NCBI RefSeq assembly: GCF_001468465.1
Contig: NZ_LNSA01000003.1
Location: 173,869-237,868 of the forward strand
Source: Sphingopyxis sp. H115
GTDB lineage: Bacteria > Pseudomonadota > Alphaproteobacteria > Sphingomonadales > Sphingomonadaceae
DNA: 64,000 nucleotides
Direction: 5' to 3'
The notes beneath the pieces were generated by a model. It had not been told where the DNA came from, made no database searches, and saw only the letters and a list, made by a program, of their open reading frames with translations. Positions 46,346-55,380 of the stretch are shown here, piece by piece. The position numbers were made by a program, and so were the translations under genes. Position 1 is the stretch's first letter, and each line of letters begins with the position of its first letter.

Positions 46346-46992
46346 GCGGCCTCTCCCTTGAGTTCGGTTTTCATGCGTCCATGTTGCGCCTTCGCATCGA
46401 CGAGCAATTCGTCGACCCGTTGCCGCACGGCCGCCTTCAAACGCTGATATTCGCCATTCTTTCGGCTGTAGGCATAAAAGGCCCAACCGAATGCGCCGAC
46501 GACAAATAACCACCATAGCTCGACCATAATGATCAGGCTGACGACGGCGCCGATGATCGGAGCGAACAGCATCATCTTGCGCGACGGGCGCTTGTAGAGC
46601 GGCCATTCGAGCCGATGGTCGGGCGCGAAGGTCGAGCCCGTATTATGATTGTGATAGGCGACATTATAGCCCCAGTCGGGACGCGAACCGATACGGACGA
46701 CCGTCACTCGCTGCCCCTCGCGCGCGGCGAAGCCGCCGCCTTTGATCGTCACTTCCTCCTCTTCGTCATCGGCATATTCCATGAAGAAGCGCATCACCTC
46801 GGTCGTGGTCGACGACACGCTGACCGTCGGGGCCGAAATATGGCCCGATCCGTTGTGGATATAGCCGCCACCGCCGCTGCTCGACGAACTCACATGCGTT
46901 TCGGACCAGTTCCCGACACCGCGAACCGTGCCGGTGCGGAAAAAACCGTGGATATCCTCCACCTGTCGGACGGGTTCCTCCTTGCCACTCAT
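46342..46992 (-). CDS. Membrane protein of unknown function, 216 aa
   Basis: First gene of the three-gene operon. ATG 46992 is preceded by GGAGGCGAAT. The N-terminal 150 residues are polar and Ser/Gly-rich, with the repetitive stretch SETHVSSSSSGGGGYIHNGSG and a later RVTVVRIGSRPDWGYNVAYHNHN segment. Two adjacent helices (MMLFAPIIGAVVSLIIMVEL and WLFVVGAFGWAFYAY) form a hairpin. A cationic helical tail (LKAAVRQRVDELLVDAKAQHGR) follows. I do not recognise a family. Its start is divergent from the winged-helix/kinase gene. Confidence 0.7.
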   Translation of the reverse strand: MSGKEEPVRQVEDIHGFFRTGTVRGVGNWSETHVSSSSSGGGGYIHNGSGHISAPTVSVSSTTTEVMRFFMEYADDEEEEVTIKGGGFAAREGQRVTVVRIGSRPDWGYNVAYHNHNTGSTFAPDHRLEWPLYKRPSRKMMLFAPIIGAVVSLIIMVELWWLFVVGAFGWAFYAYSRKNGEYQRLKAAVRQRVDELLVDAKAQHGRMKTELKGEAA

Positions 46993-47058
46993 ATTCGCCT
47001 CCCCGGATTCATCGTGAGTTCGGTGCTTGCACATCCTTGAATTTGCGTCCTGTTCCTG

Positions 47059-47077
47059 TTCTAAAGCTTTTCTAAAG
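47059..47077. promoter_or_regulatory. Tandem direct repeat TTCTAAAG, period 11 bp
   Basis: TTCTAAAG occurs at 47059-47066 and again at 47070-47077, 11 bp apart start to start. One helical turn is the spacing used by PhoB/OmpR-type winged helices, which bind tandem half-sites. The repeats lie 25-43 bp before the winged-helix/kinase gene, and about 70 bp before the divergent operon, in an AT-rich patch. Confidence 0.45.
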
Positions 47078-47101
47078 AATGATCGGGGGGCTGTGATTTC
47101 T

Positions 47102-49822
47102 ATGTCGGGAACCCATTCGTCGCGGCGTCGCCGGCGCCTGTGGCATTTCGCGAATGCCGATTTCGACGAAGCGAGCTGGACGCTCCGCGTCGATGGACGT
47201 GCCGTGGCGCTCGAGGGCAAGCCGCTCGAGGTCATGCACGAATTGCTGCTCCGCGCCGGCGAGGTGGTGACGAAGGACGAAATTCTCGATGCCGTCTGGC
47301 CGGGGGTCACGGTGGTCGAAGGCTCGCTCGCGACCGCCATTTCAAAATTGCGCAAGGCGCTGGGCGGCGAGGCTGATGCGATCATCGCGACCGTGCCGAG
47401 GGTGGGTTACCGCCTCGTTGCCCCCGTCACCGTCGACAGCATCGACACCCCGCTCGCGCCGCGCTTCGCCTTTGCGCCCGGCGACCCGGTGCCGGGGCGC
47501 AAATCATGGCTGCTCGATCGGCCGTTGGGCGACACCGGCAGCGAGGACGTCTGGCGCGCGCGGCAAGCGAAAACCGGCGAGGCCCGCGTCTTCAAATTCG
47601 CCGACGCGCCCGATCGCCTCCGCAGCCTGAAGCGCGAGGCGGCGCTGTCGCGGCTGTTGTCCGCCGGGCTGGGCAAAAGAGCACCGATCCCGGCGCTCCA
47701 CGAATGGAATTTCGATACCGCCCCCTTCTTCCTCGAATATGCCTGGGGCGGCGACGACCTGCTCGCGTGGGCCGATACCGCGGGCGGCTTGTCCGCGATC
47801 GCGCCCAATGAGCGGTTGGCGGTCGCGGCAATGATCGCCCGAGCGCTCGCGGCGATCCACGGCATGGGGGTGCTGCACAAGGACCTGAAACCAGCAAACA
47901 TCCTGATCGACCGCGTCGACGGCGAGCCGATGATCCGGCTGGTCGATTTCGGCAGCGGGCGGCTGTTCGACGACACGATATTGGCGGCCTATCACATCAC
48001 CGATCCCGGCTCGCTCGACACTGATCTCGGCAAGGACGAACCGCGATCGGGAACGCTCGCCTATCGCGCTCCCGAACTCACCGGCGAAGCCGTGCCGACC
48101 GCGAAGAGCGATATCTATGCGCTCGGGCTCATCCTCTATCAGCTTGTCATCGGCGATTTCGGCGCCGCGCTCGCGCCGGGATGGGAGGCGCGCGTCGCCG
48201 ACCCCCTGCTCCGCGACGACATCGCCCGCGCCGCGGCGGGCATGCCCGGCGACCGGCTTGCGAGCGCCGAAGACCTGGCCGACCGGCTGGGCCGCCTGCC
48301 GCAGCGCCGCGCCGAAGCCCAGGCGAACGCCGAACGATCGGCGCGGATCGCGGAGCAACAGCGGGTCGAGGAGCGGCGGGCGGCCCGTCGCCCCTGGGTG
48401 CGTGCCGCCTTCGCGAGCCTGACGGCCGGCTTGCTCACCACATCGGCGCTCGCGGCCTATGCCTGGCATCAGCGCAACGACGCGGTCGCGGCGCGCGAAC
48501 TGGCCGAAACCGGCTATGCCTTCATTGCAGAGGACGTGCTGGGTAGCCCGGATCCCGCCAAGTCGAGCGCCGACGAGACGGTGATCGACGCGATCAAGCG
48601 CGCCAGCCAGCAAATCGACCAGCGCTTTGCCGGCGCGCCGCATGTCGCCGCGCGACTCCATCTCGCGGTCGCGCGCGCCTTTCACCAGCGATCCGATTTC
48701 GACACCGCGCGCGCCGGATTTGCGCGCGCCGACGTCTTGTTTGGCAAGGCGGGCGAAGCCGCGAGCGACGATGCCGTCGTCGGGCGGCTCGGGCGCATCC
48801 ATATGGAATCGACGTCGGGTCAGCCCGAGCGGCTCGAGGTTGCGGGCAAACTGCTCGCGGAAGAACGCGCGCGGTTGGGCGCGCGCGGCGACGCCGGGCG
48901 CGTCGGCTTCGCGCTGGCGTCGGCCGAGGGCGCTTATGGCTATATGGCCGACATCGAAGCGGCCGAACGCGCTTTCGAACGCGCCGTGAAGATCGGCGAA
49001 ACTCCGGGAAGCGGAGTTCCCGCAGGACAATTGCTCAAGGCACGCTCTTCGCTGGCACTCACGCTGATGCGCCTTGGCCGCGCCGAAGAGGCCGAGCCGA
49101 TCGCGCGCGCGATCGTGCGCGATTCGACACGAATCCGGGGCGCCGACCATCCCGACACCCTCGTCACGCGGCAGCATTGGCTGAACAGCCTGTCGATGAC
49201 GGGCCGGCACGCCGAAGCGCTAAAGTCCAGCATCCCGCTGCTCGCGGCGATGCAAAAACGGTTCGGCCCCGACCACCGCTTCACGCTGGGACTTCATTCG
49301 ACGCGGTTCGAAAGCTTCGCCGCGCTTGGGCAATATGATGCCGCGGCACGCGAGGCCGAGCGCGTCTGGCAGGGCGCATCGGCCCTCGCAGGCCCCCGGT
49401 CGCATCAGGCGCTGGTCGGTCAGATCGACTATGCGTCGGCGCTGTGCCAGACGGCGCGCCGGCCGCAGGCAATGGGAATCGTGCAGGACGCCCTGGCAAC
49501 CACCCGCTCCGCCTTTGGCCCCGACTATCCGCTAACGCATGTCGCGCGCTATTTCGCGGCAGAATGCCTGATCGCCAATCGCCGCTTCGCCGACGCGCGC
49601 GCCCAGCTCGATGGTCTCGATCGCGAAAAAATGGCGCAGTTGCTCGGCAATCCCGACATCGGCGCGGCGATCGACCTCGCGCTTGCTGAGGCCGCGTTCG
49701 GCAGCGGCGACAAGACCGAAGCGCGGCGCCTGCTCACGGCCGTCGCACCCGCGATCGCCAGGACGAAGGATGCCGCCGCGAAAGCACGCGCCAAAAAATT
49801 GCAGACCGATATCTTAACTTGA
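47102..49822 (+). CDS. Winged-helix, Ser/Thr kinase and TPR membrane protein
   Basis: A 906-residue protein joining three modules. Residues 12-108 are an OmpR/CadC-type winged helix (FDEASWTLRVDGRAVALEGKPLEVM, GSLATAISKLRKALGG, VPRVGYRLVAPV). Residues 138-400 are a Hanks-type kinase with full catalysis: Lys165 (VFKF), Glu179, HKDLKPAN with Asp261 and Asn266, VDFG with Asp282, APE at 323-325, and DIYALGLILYQL. Residues 434-455 form one membrane helix. Residues 470-906 hold TPR-like helices (ARLHLAVARAFHQRSDF, TLMRLGRAEEAEP), likely periplasmic. The DNA-binding and kinase parts lie on the cytoplasmic side, so it resembles a CadC or ToxR fused to PknB. ATG 47102 has a GGGGG ribosome site. Substrate and signal are unknown. 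Confidence 0.88.
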   Translation: MSGTHSSRRRRRLWHFANADFDEASWTLRVDGRAVALEGKPLEVMHELLLRAGEVVTKDEILDAVWPGVTVVEGSLATAISKLRKALGGEADAIIATVPRVGYRLVAPVTVDSIDTPLAPRFAFAPGDPVPGRKSWLLDRPLGDTGSEDVWRARQAKTGEARVFKFADAPDRLRSLKREAALSRLLSAGLGKRAPIPALHEWNFDTAPFFLEYAWGGDDLLAWADTAGGLSAIAPNERLAVAAMIARALAAIHGMGVLHKDLKPANILIDRVDGEPMIRLVDFGSGRLFDDTILAAYHITDPGSLDTDLGKDEPRSGTLAYRAPELTGEAVPTAKSDIYALGLILYQLVIGDFGAALAPGWEARVADPLLRDDIARAAAGMPGDRLASAEDLADRLGRLPQRRAEAQANAERSARIAEQQRVEERRAARRPWVRAAFASLTAGLLTTSALAAYAWHQRNDAVAARELAETGYAFIAEDVLGSPDPAKSSADETVIDAIKRASQQIDQRFAGAPHVAARLHLAVARAFHQRSDFDTARAGFARADVLFGKAGEAASDDAVVGRLGRIHMESTSGQPERLEVAGKLLAEERARLGARGDAGRVGFALASAEGAYGYMADIEAAERAFERAVKIGETPGSGVPAGQLLKARSSLALTLMRLGRAEEAEPIARAIVRDSTRIRGADHPDTLVTRQHWLNSLSMTGRHAEALKSSIPLLAAMQKRFGPDHRFTLGLHSTRFESFAALGQYDAAAREAERVWQGASALAGPRSHQALVGQIDYASALCQTARRPQAMGIVQDALATTRSAFGPDYPLTHVARYFAAECLIANRRFADARAQLDGLDREKMAQLLGNPDIGAAIDLALAEAAFGSGDKTEARRLLTAVAPAIARTKDAAAKARAKKLQTDILT

Positions 49823-49954
49823 GATCGTCGGACGAAGACGTTCCCGGAAAGCAGCGCGCTTGTCGTCGATGCAATGGCTGGCGGCGCCGATTGTCGGAGC
49901 CCCTTCGCCTTCTCGAGTCGCGTTGGCGACATTGGTCCCTCTGGGACCCCAGCC

Positions 49955-50030
49955 TGGCAGGGGCAGCAGGACTCGAACCCGCGACCCTCGGTTTTGGAGA
50001 CCGATGCTCTACCAACTGAGCTATACCCCT
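49955..50030 (-). tRNA. tRNA-Trp (CCA)
   Basis: A 76-nt tRNA with acceptor AGGGGTA/TGCCCCT, D-arm AGCTCAGTTGGTAGAGC, anticodon stem TCGGT/ACCGA with loop CTCCAAA (anticodon CCA), T-loop TTCGAGT, and discriminator G73 followed by encoded CCA. It is convergent with the kinase gene. Confidence 0.96.
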
Positions 50031-50122
50031 AGGCCGGAGTGCGCCACTAGCCGGATTGAAGGGACGGGGCAAGGGGGATCACGGCTTGCGCGAAGCTGCG
50101 GCGCTGATATGCGCGTTGTCGC

Positions 50123-51067
50123 ATGAGCGCCGTGTCGTCCCCCGCCCCGTCCACTGCCGCCGCGCAGAATTATCTGGGCGGCATCGGACTGCGGTTGCTC
50201 GCGATGGTCAGCCTGTCGCTGATGTTCGTACTGGTCAAATATATCGATGCTGCGGGCATTCATATCGTCGAGAGCCTGTTCTGGCGGCAGGCGCTGGTCC
50301 TGCCCTTCCTGCTCGCCTGGGTGATGACCACCAGCGGCCTGTCGTCGCTGAAGACCAAGCGGATCGGGGCGCACGCGCGGCGCATGCTGATGGGGCTCGG
50401 CGGAATGGCGTGCAATTTCGGCGGCATGATCCTGCTGCCGATGGCCGAGGCGACGACGATCAGCCTGTCGGTGCCGATCTTTGCGGTCATCTTTGCCGCG
50501 ATCCTGCTCGGCGAGGCGACGGGATGGCAGCGGTGGGGCGCGGTGATCGTCGGCTTCGTCGGTGTGCTTGTCGTGCTCGACCCGCTCGCGAGTTTCGCAA
50601 GCGGCTTCGGAGGTACGCACGGCGCCGGCACATTGGTCGCCCTCACCGGGGCGATCATGACCGCGCTGATCACGATTGCGGTGCGCGACCTTGGCCGCAC
50701 CGAAAACGCCGCGACGATCGTCTTCTGGTTCAGCCTGCTCTCGATGATCCCGCTCGGGATCGCCCTGCCTTTTGTTTTTACGTCGCATAGTCAGCATGAG
50801 TGGTTGCTGCTGATCGGCCTCGGCTTCCTCGGCGCTGTCGTCCAGATGTCGCTCACCGGCGCGCTGCGCCTCGCCCCCGTATCGGTCGTGATCCCGATGG
50901 ATTATTCCAGTCTGCTGTGGTCGATCGCGGCGGGCTGGTGGTTTTTCGGCACGCTCCCCGCCGATACGACGTGGGTCGGCGCGCCGCTGATCATCGCGTC
51001 GGGCCTATTCATTGCCTGGCGCGAGCATCGCCGCCATATCGAACGTCCAAAGGAGGTTGCCGCGTGA
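50123..51067 (+). CDS. DMT-family EamA transporter
   Basis: A 314-residue inner-membrane protein with ten predicted helices in two EamA repeats. The first repeat has RLLAMVSLSLMFVLVKYI, LFWRQALVLPFLL and ATTISLSVPIFAVIFAAILLGE. The second has GAGTLVALTGAIMTALITIAV and APVSVVIPMDYSSLLWSIAAGWWFFG. This is the drug/metabolite transporter superfamily; the substrate is unknown. Its stop overlaps the start of the GST-like gene (GTGATG). Confidence 0.9.
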   Translation: MSAVSSPAPSTAAAQNYLGGIGLRLLAMVSLSLMFVLVKYIDAAGIHIVESLFWRQALVLPFLLAWVMTTSGLSSLKTKRIGAHARRMLMGLGGMACNFGGMILLPMAEATTISLSVPIFAVIFAAILLGEATGWQRWGAVIVGFVGVLVVLDPLASFASGFGGTHGAGTLVALTGAIMTALITIAVRDLGRTENAATIVFWFSLLSMIPLGIALPFVFTSHSQHEWLLLIGLGFLGAVVQMSLTGALRLAPVSVVIPMDYSSLLWSIAAGWWFFGTLPADTTWVGAPLIIASGLFIAWREHRRHIERPKEVAA

Positions 51068-51693
51068 TGCAAAACGAATCGGGCCCAATTCTCTACCACT
51101 GCCCCGATGCCCGCTCGCTGCGTTGCCTGTGGGCGGTCGAGGAAGCGGGAATCGACGTCGATTTGCGTATGCTCAAATTCCCGCCGCGCGCGTTCGAACC
51201 CGATTATCGTGCCGTGAACCCGTTGATGACCATTCCCGGCTGGGTCGAGAATGGCCAGTTGATGACCGAATCCGCCGCGATCTGCGAACGCATTGCCGAA
51301 GGAACGCCGCTCGAAGTCCGCCGCGACGAAGCCGATTATTGGGCGTGGCGCAACTGGCTCCACCGCAGCGACGCAACGCTGACCTTCCCGCTCGCGATCA
51401 TGATCCGCTATACGCGCGTTGAGCCCGAGGAGCGGCGGCTGCGCCAGGCGGTCGACGACTATAAGGCCTTCTTCGGCGGCCGTGCAAAGAGCATTGAGGC
51501 TGCGCTGGCCGACGGGCGCGAATGGCTCGTCGCTGGGCGTTTCACCATCGCCGATATCGTGATCGGCTATGCGGCCTTCCTCGCGACGACGCTCGGTGCC
51601 GATGATGTGCTGGGCGAAACGACGAAAGCGTGGCTCGGCCGCTGCATGGCACGCGACGGCTTCAAAAGGGCGCGCGAGCGGCAGAAGGTCTGA
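51067..51693 (+). CDS. Glutathione S-transferase-like protein
   Basis: A 208-residue soluble protein. The N-terminal thioredoxin-like part has LYHCPDARSLRCLWAVEEAGIDVDLRML, with Ser in the place of the usual catalytic Tyr, Ser or Cys. NPLMTIPGWVENGQLMTESAAICERIAE carries the cis-Pro and glutathione contacts. The helical C-terminal domain follows (WLVAGRFTIADIVIGYAAFL). Conjugating or thiol-transfer substrates are unknown. Likely co-translated with the DMT transporter. Confidence 0.9.
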   Translation: MQNESGPILYHCPDARSLRCLWAVEEAGIDVDLRMLKFPPRAFEPDYRAVNPLMTIPGWVENGQLMTESAAICERIAEGTPLEVRRDEADYWAWRNWLHRSDATLTFPLAIMIRYTRVEPEERRLRQAVDDYKAFFGGRAKSIEAALADGREWLVAGRFTIADIVIGYAAFLATTLGADDVLGETTKAWLGRCMARDGFKRARERQKV

Positions 51694-51734
51694 GCCGTCG
51701 TTGGCGGCCTCCGCCCGACTGCGCTAAAGGCGAC

Positions 51735-52604
51735 ATGATGGACACACCCCGTTTCCAGCAATTCGGTATCGTCGGATCGGGCCGGGTCGCGCGGGCGCTC
51801 GCGCTTGGATTCGCGCCGCATTCATTCGCCCGACCGCTGTTGTGGGGGCGATCTTCCGAACATGTCCGCACCGCCGTGGCGGGCATCGGCGGCGCTGCGG
51901 CGCACGACCTCGGCCAGATTCTCGCCAGATGCGATGCCGTCGCCATCGCGGTGTCCGACGACGCCCTTGCGGATGTCGTCGCCGATATGGCGGCGCGTGG
52001 CCCGGCGGACCACGCCCCCTTCGTCTTTCATGTGAGCGGGCGGAGCGGCGTGGCCGTGCTCAAGCCGCTCCGCGCCGCGGGTGCACTGACCGCCGCCGTT
52101 CACCCCGCGATGACCTTCACCGGCAATCCGGCTGGCGAGGTCGAGCGCATGGCGGGGGCGCGGTTCGCGATCACCGGATCGACACCCGACGCGGCGGCGC
52201 GGGCGTGTAAAGCGGTATCGCTGCTCGGCGGCGTCGCAGTCGAGATCGCCGAGGAACGGCGCGCGCTCTATCACGCCGCGGTCTGCCACGCGTCCAATCA
52301 TCTGGTCACATTGATCGCCGGGGCGTCGGACGCGCTGACGGAGGCTGGGGTCGACGATCCCGCGGCGCTGCTGGCGCCGCTCGTCCGCGCAGCGCTGGAA
52401 AACAGCCTTTCGAGCGGCTTTGCCGGCTTGTCGGGTCCGCTGCTGCGCGGCGACCACCACACGATCGGCGACCATCTCGATGCGCTGGTCGCATTCAGCC
52501 CCGGCCTACTCCCCGCCTATCGCGCGATGGCGCGGGCGACGCTGGACCAACTTGAGCGTCGGGGTCACGGCGTCTCCGCCGAAATGGACCGCAAACTTCG
52601 TTAG
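51735..52604 (+). CDS. Rossmann-fold DUF2520 oxidoreductase
   Basis: A 289-residue protein. The N-terminal NAD(P) motif is FGIVGSGRVARALALGF, with DAVAIAVSDDALADVV and a conserved HVSGRSG turn. The C-terminal DUF2520 helical domain (AAVCHASNHLVTLIAGASDAL) resembles 6-phosphogluconate or ketopantoate reductase folds. No substrate can be assigned. It begins 42 bp after the GST-like gene and is convergent with the acyl-CoA ligase. The start may be either of two tandem Met codons. Confidence 0.85.
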   Translation: MMDTPRFQQFGIVGSGRVARALALGFAPHSFARPLLWGRSSEHVRTAVAGIGGAAAHDLGQILARCDAVAIAVSDDALADVVADMAARGPADHAPFVFHVSGRSGVAVLKPLRAAGALTAAVHPAMTFTGNPAGEVERMAGARFAITGSTPDAAARACKAVSLLGGVAVEIAEERRALYHAAVCHASNHLVTLIAGASDALTEAGVDDPAALLAPLVRAALENSLSSGFAGLSGPLLRGDHHTIGDHLDALVAFSPGLLPAYRAMARATLDQLERRGHGVSAEMDRKLR

Positions 52605-52622
52605 CGGAACGCCGTCGATGGT

Positions 52623-54182
52623 TCAGTTCACCATCCGCTCATAGCCTTCCCAATAGGGTGCACGCAGGTCTTTGCGCAGGATCTTGCCACTGGCATTGCG
52701 CGGCAGCGCTTCGATCACGTCGATGCTGCGCGGGCATTTGAAGGGGGCGATCCGCTCGCGCGCCCAGGCGATGATGTCGGCTTCCTCGACATTCGTGCCG
52801 GGCTTGGCGACGACGACAGCCTTCACCGTCTCGCCCCATTTCTGGTCGGGAATGCCGATCACCGCAACTTCCTGCACCGCGGGGTGGCCGAAGATCGCGC
52901 TTTCGACTTCGGCCGGATAGACATTTTCGCCGCCGGTGATGATCATGTCCTTCATCCGGTCGTGGATGAAGAGATAGCCGTCGGCGTCGAGATAGCCCGC
53001 GTCGCCGGTGCGAATCCAGCCATCGTCGGTCATCGTCTTCGCGGTGGCGTCGGGCAGGTTCCAGTAACCGAGCATATTGTTCGACGAGCGCGTCACCACC
53101 TCGCCCACCTCGCCCGTCGGGACCGGCTGGCCATCGGGGCCGAGGATGACGATTTCCACCCCCGGCAGCGCCTTGCCCGCCGAGCGCATCCGCGCATTAC
53201 CCGCCGGGTCGTGATCCTCGGGCGGCAGCATCGAGATGGTGCCGGTGGTTTCGGTCATCCCATAGGCCTGGATGAAATCGGCGCCGAAGACCTGGATGCA
53301 CTGGCGCAGTAGTTCGAGCGGAATCGGCGCCGCGCCATAGAGAATATATTTGAGCCGGCTGTAATCGACGCTGGCGCAGCGCGGGTGCATCAACAGCATC
53401 TGGAGCGCCGCTGGGACCATGAAGAAGCGCGTGACGCCATGCTGTTCGACCGCATCGAACACGCCGTCGGGATTGAATTCGGCGAGTACCACGCCAGGAA
53501 GCCCCGCCGCGAGCGCCATGATGCCGAGCCCGGTGCCGCCGATATGCGCGCACGGCATCGCGACGAGGACCGCCTCGTCATCCTCCCATTTGGTATAGGG
53601 CATGTCGAGCGTGCTCGAATGTTTGCGCAGCGCGAACAGGTTGCGGTTCGACAGCACGGCGCCCTTGGGATTTCCCGTCGTGCCCGAGGTGTAAAGCTGG
53701 AGCACCGCGTCGTTCTTCGCCGATGGTTCGAACGGCGTGCGGTCGGCGCGCTCGATCATCGCCCACGCATCAGCGGCGCCGACGATAGCGGGCGCATTCT
53801 GGAGCTTGCCCGCAAGCTGTTCGGCAACACCCTCGAACCCCGGGCCAGCAAAGACGATCTTCGCTTGCGTGTCATTGACGATGAACGCCCACTCCGCTGG
53901 CGACAGGCGCCAGCCGATCGGCGCCATCACGATCCCGGCGCGCGCCGCGCCATAGAATAGCGTGAAATAGAGGTCGCTATTCTTGCCGATCCACGCGATC
54001 CGGTCACCCTTTTTGAGCCCCGACGCGATCAGCGCCGATGCCGCCCGCGCGGTAAGATCGTCGAGCTCGGCATAGCTGTAGACGCGATCCTCTTCGCGCA
54101 GCGCCACGCGCTCGGGGCGTTCGCCGGCCCAATGGGCCAGGAATTCGTCGAATGTGAAAAGCTCCGAAACATCGCGGGCCAT
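52623..54182 (-). CDS. Acyl-CoA synthetase (AMP-forming)
   Basis: A 519-residue ANL-superfamily ligase that activates a carboxylic acid to its CoA thioester. The adenylate motif is LYTSGTTGNPKGAVLSN, with later motifs YGMTETTGTIS, GWIRTGDAGYLDADGYLFI and RMKDMIITGGENVYPAEVE, and the catalytic Lys in NASGKILRKDLR. The chain-length range is not readable. The nearby beta-oxidation operon makes a fatty-acid or related acid plausible, but the two are 9 kb apart. Confidence 0.93.
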   Translation of the reverse strand: MARDVSELFTFDEFLAHWAGERPERVALREEDRVYSYAELDDLTARAASALIASGLKKGDRIAWIGKNSDLYFTLFYGAARAGIVMAPIGWRLSPAEWAFIVNDTQAKIVFAGPGFEGVAEQLAGKLQNAPAIVGAADAWAMIERADRTPFEPSAKNDAVLQLYTSGTTGNPKGAVLSNRNLFALRKHSSTLDMPYTKWEDDEAVLVAMPCAHIGGTGLGIMALAAGLPGVVLAEFNPDGVFDAVEQHGVTRFFMVPAALQMLLMHPRCASVDYSRLKYILYGAAPIPLELLRQCIQVFGADFIQAYGMTETTGTISMLPPEDHDPAGNARMRSAGKALPGVEIVILGPDGQPVPTGEVGEVVTRSSNNMLGYWNLPDATAKTMTDDGWIRTGDAGYLDADGYLFIHDRMKDMIITGGENVYPAEVESAIFGHPAVQEVAVIGIPDQKWGETVKAVVVAKPGTNVEEADIIAWARERIAPFKCPRSIDVIEALPRNASGKILRKDLRAPYWEGYERMVN

Positions 54183-54283
54183 CGCCTCTCTCTCCTCGAA
54201 TCGCGTCGTTCGCGCGCAATTGGAGGAAGGCTAGCGCCTCTACCCGCGAGGTAAAGCGCCGATCGTCGATCCTGTCAGGTCCG

Positions 54284-54919
54284 TCAGGTGCGGCGGTACA
54301 GCAGCATCAAATTGTTCGCGGGCATTGCGCGGCGCTCGGTAAAGCCGAATCCGGCGTCCGTCGCCGCGGCCTGGACCACCCCGGTGTCGCGCAGCCCCCA
54401 AGCCGGATCGCGCGCGCGCAGACTGGCGTCGAAGGCAAGATTGCTCTCAGCAGTCGGGGTATCGGATTCGATATAGGGACCATAGAGGATCAGCGGCGCC
54501 CCCGCCGCGAGCAGCCGGGACGCGCCTGCGAACAGGCCGAGCGTCGCGGACCACGGGCTGATATGCACCATGTTGATGCAAAGGATCGCATCGGCACGAT
54601 CGACGGGCCACCGTTCAGACGACGCATCGAGCGCGAGCGGCGGCGCGATATTGGCAAGACCGGCTTCGGCGCGATACAACGCGATCGAGGTCAGGCCCGC
54701 CGGATCGGGATCGCTCGGCTGCCAGTCCAGATGCGGGAAAGTGGCGGCGAAATAGACCACATGCTCGCCCGACCCGCTCGCTACCTCCAGCACCGTTCCG
54801 GTCGCGGGCAGCCAGTCGGCCAGCACGCCCGTAATGGCGTCGCGATTGCGCAGCGTAGCCGGGGCGTGGCGCTTGTCGGCCCCGCCGCCGTCGCCCGGCA
54901 TCCAGGGCTGCGGCGTCAC
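54284..54919 (-). CDS. DUF938 SAM-dependent methyltransferase-like protein
   Basis: A 211-residue protein with the Rossmann methyltransferase motif VLEVASGSGEHVVYFAATFPHLDWQPSDPD and a later AILCINMVHISPWSATLGLFAGASRLLAAGAPLILYGPY. The family DUF938 has no well-defined substrate. GTG at 54919 overlaps the stop of the ABA4-like gene as GTGA. A second start (ATG at 54901) would give a shorter chain. Last gene of the cluster downstream of gcvPB. Confidence 0.87.
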   Translation of the reverse strand: MTPQPWMPGDGGGADKRHAPATLRNRDAITGVLADWLPATGTVLEVASGSGEHVVYFAATFPHLDWQPSDPDPAGLTSIALYRAEAGLANIAPPLALDASSERWPVDRADAILCINMVHISPWSATLGLFAGASRLLAAGAPLILYGPYIESDTPTAESNLAFDASLRARDPAWGLRDTGVVQAAATDAGFGFTERRAMPANNLMLLYRRT

Positions 54920-55362
54920 TTTTTCGCCATCGCCCGCGCGCGCCGCTCGCGGACGATCAGCCACGCGAGCAGGCCCACGGGGCCGACCATCAGCGTCAGG
55001 AAGAGGAAAGGAAACTGGACAATACGGCTGAAGCCCTTCTGGTCGGCGTCGCGCGCGATCCACATGCCGGTGAACAGGTCGAAAGCCAAATAATGCACCC
55101 ATCCGAGCGTCGCTCCCCCAGGGCTGTCGAACAGTTTCATCACGCCTTTCAGCGTCGTGAAGTCGCCGCCGCCCGGCCCGCCGGGATCGATACCGCCCGA
55201 TAGGAAGCCGACGACCAGCACCGTATAGGTCAGGCAGAGCAGGAACACCCCGGCATAAAGGATCGCTGCGAGAATTCGCGGGCTGCGTGGGAGGAAGGCA
55301 AGCGCGATCCATCCCGCAAAGGCCCAGTAGTTGGCGAACAGAAAGATACTGTCCCAGCTCAT
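54916..55362 (-). CDS. ABA4-like (DUF4281) membrane protein
   Basis: A 148-residue integral membrane protein with about four helices (WAFAGWIALAFLP; ILAAILYAGVFLLCLTYTVLVVGFL; LGWVHYLAFDLFTGMWI; FPFLFLTLMVGPVGLLAWLIV). The segment SPGGATLGWVHYLAFDLFTGMWIARDA is the ABA4/DUF4281 signature. In plants the relative is needed for neoxanthin synthesis, but the bacterial role is unknown. Overlaps the DUF938 gene. Confidence 0.88.
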   Translation of the reverse strand: MSWDSIFLFANYWAFAGWIALAFLPRSPRILAAILYAGVFLLCLTYTVLVVGFLSGGIDPGGPGGGDFTTLKGVMKLFDSPGGATLGWVHYLAFDLFTGMWIARDADQKGFSRIVQFPFLFLTLMVGPVGLLAWLIVRERRARAMAKK

Positions 55363-55380
55363 CAGATGCTCCCCGCCCTG

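Noticed and set aside
49934..49948. Hairpin GGTCCC/GGGACC downstream of tRNA-Trp
   Set aside because: Six base pairs without a T-run. It may be a processing signal but is too weak to report as a terminator.
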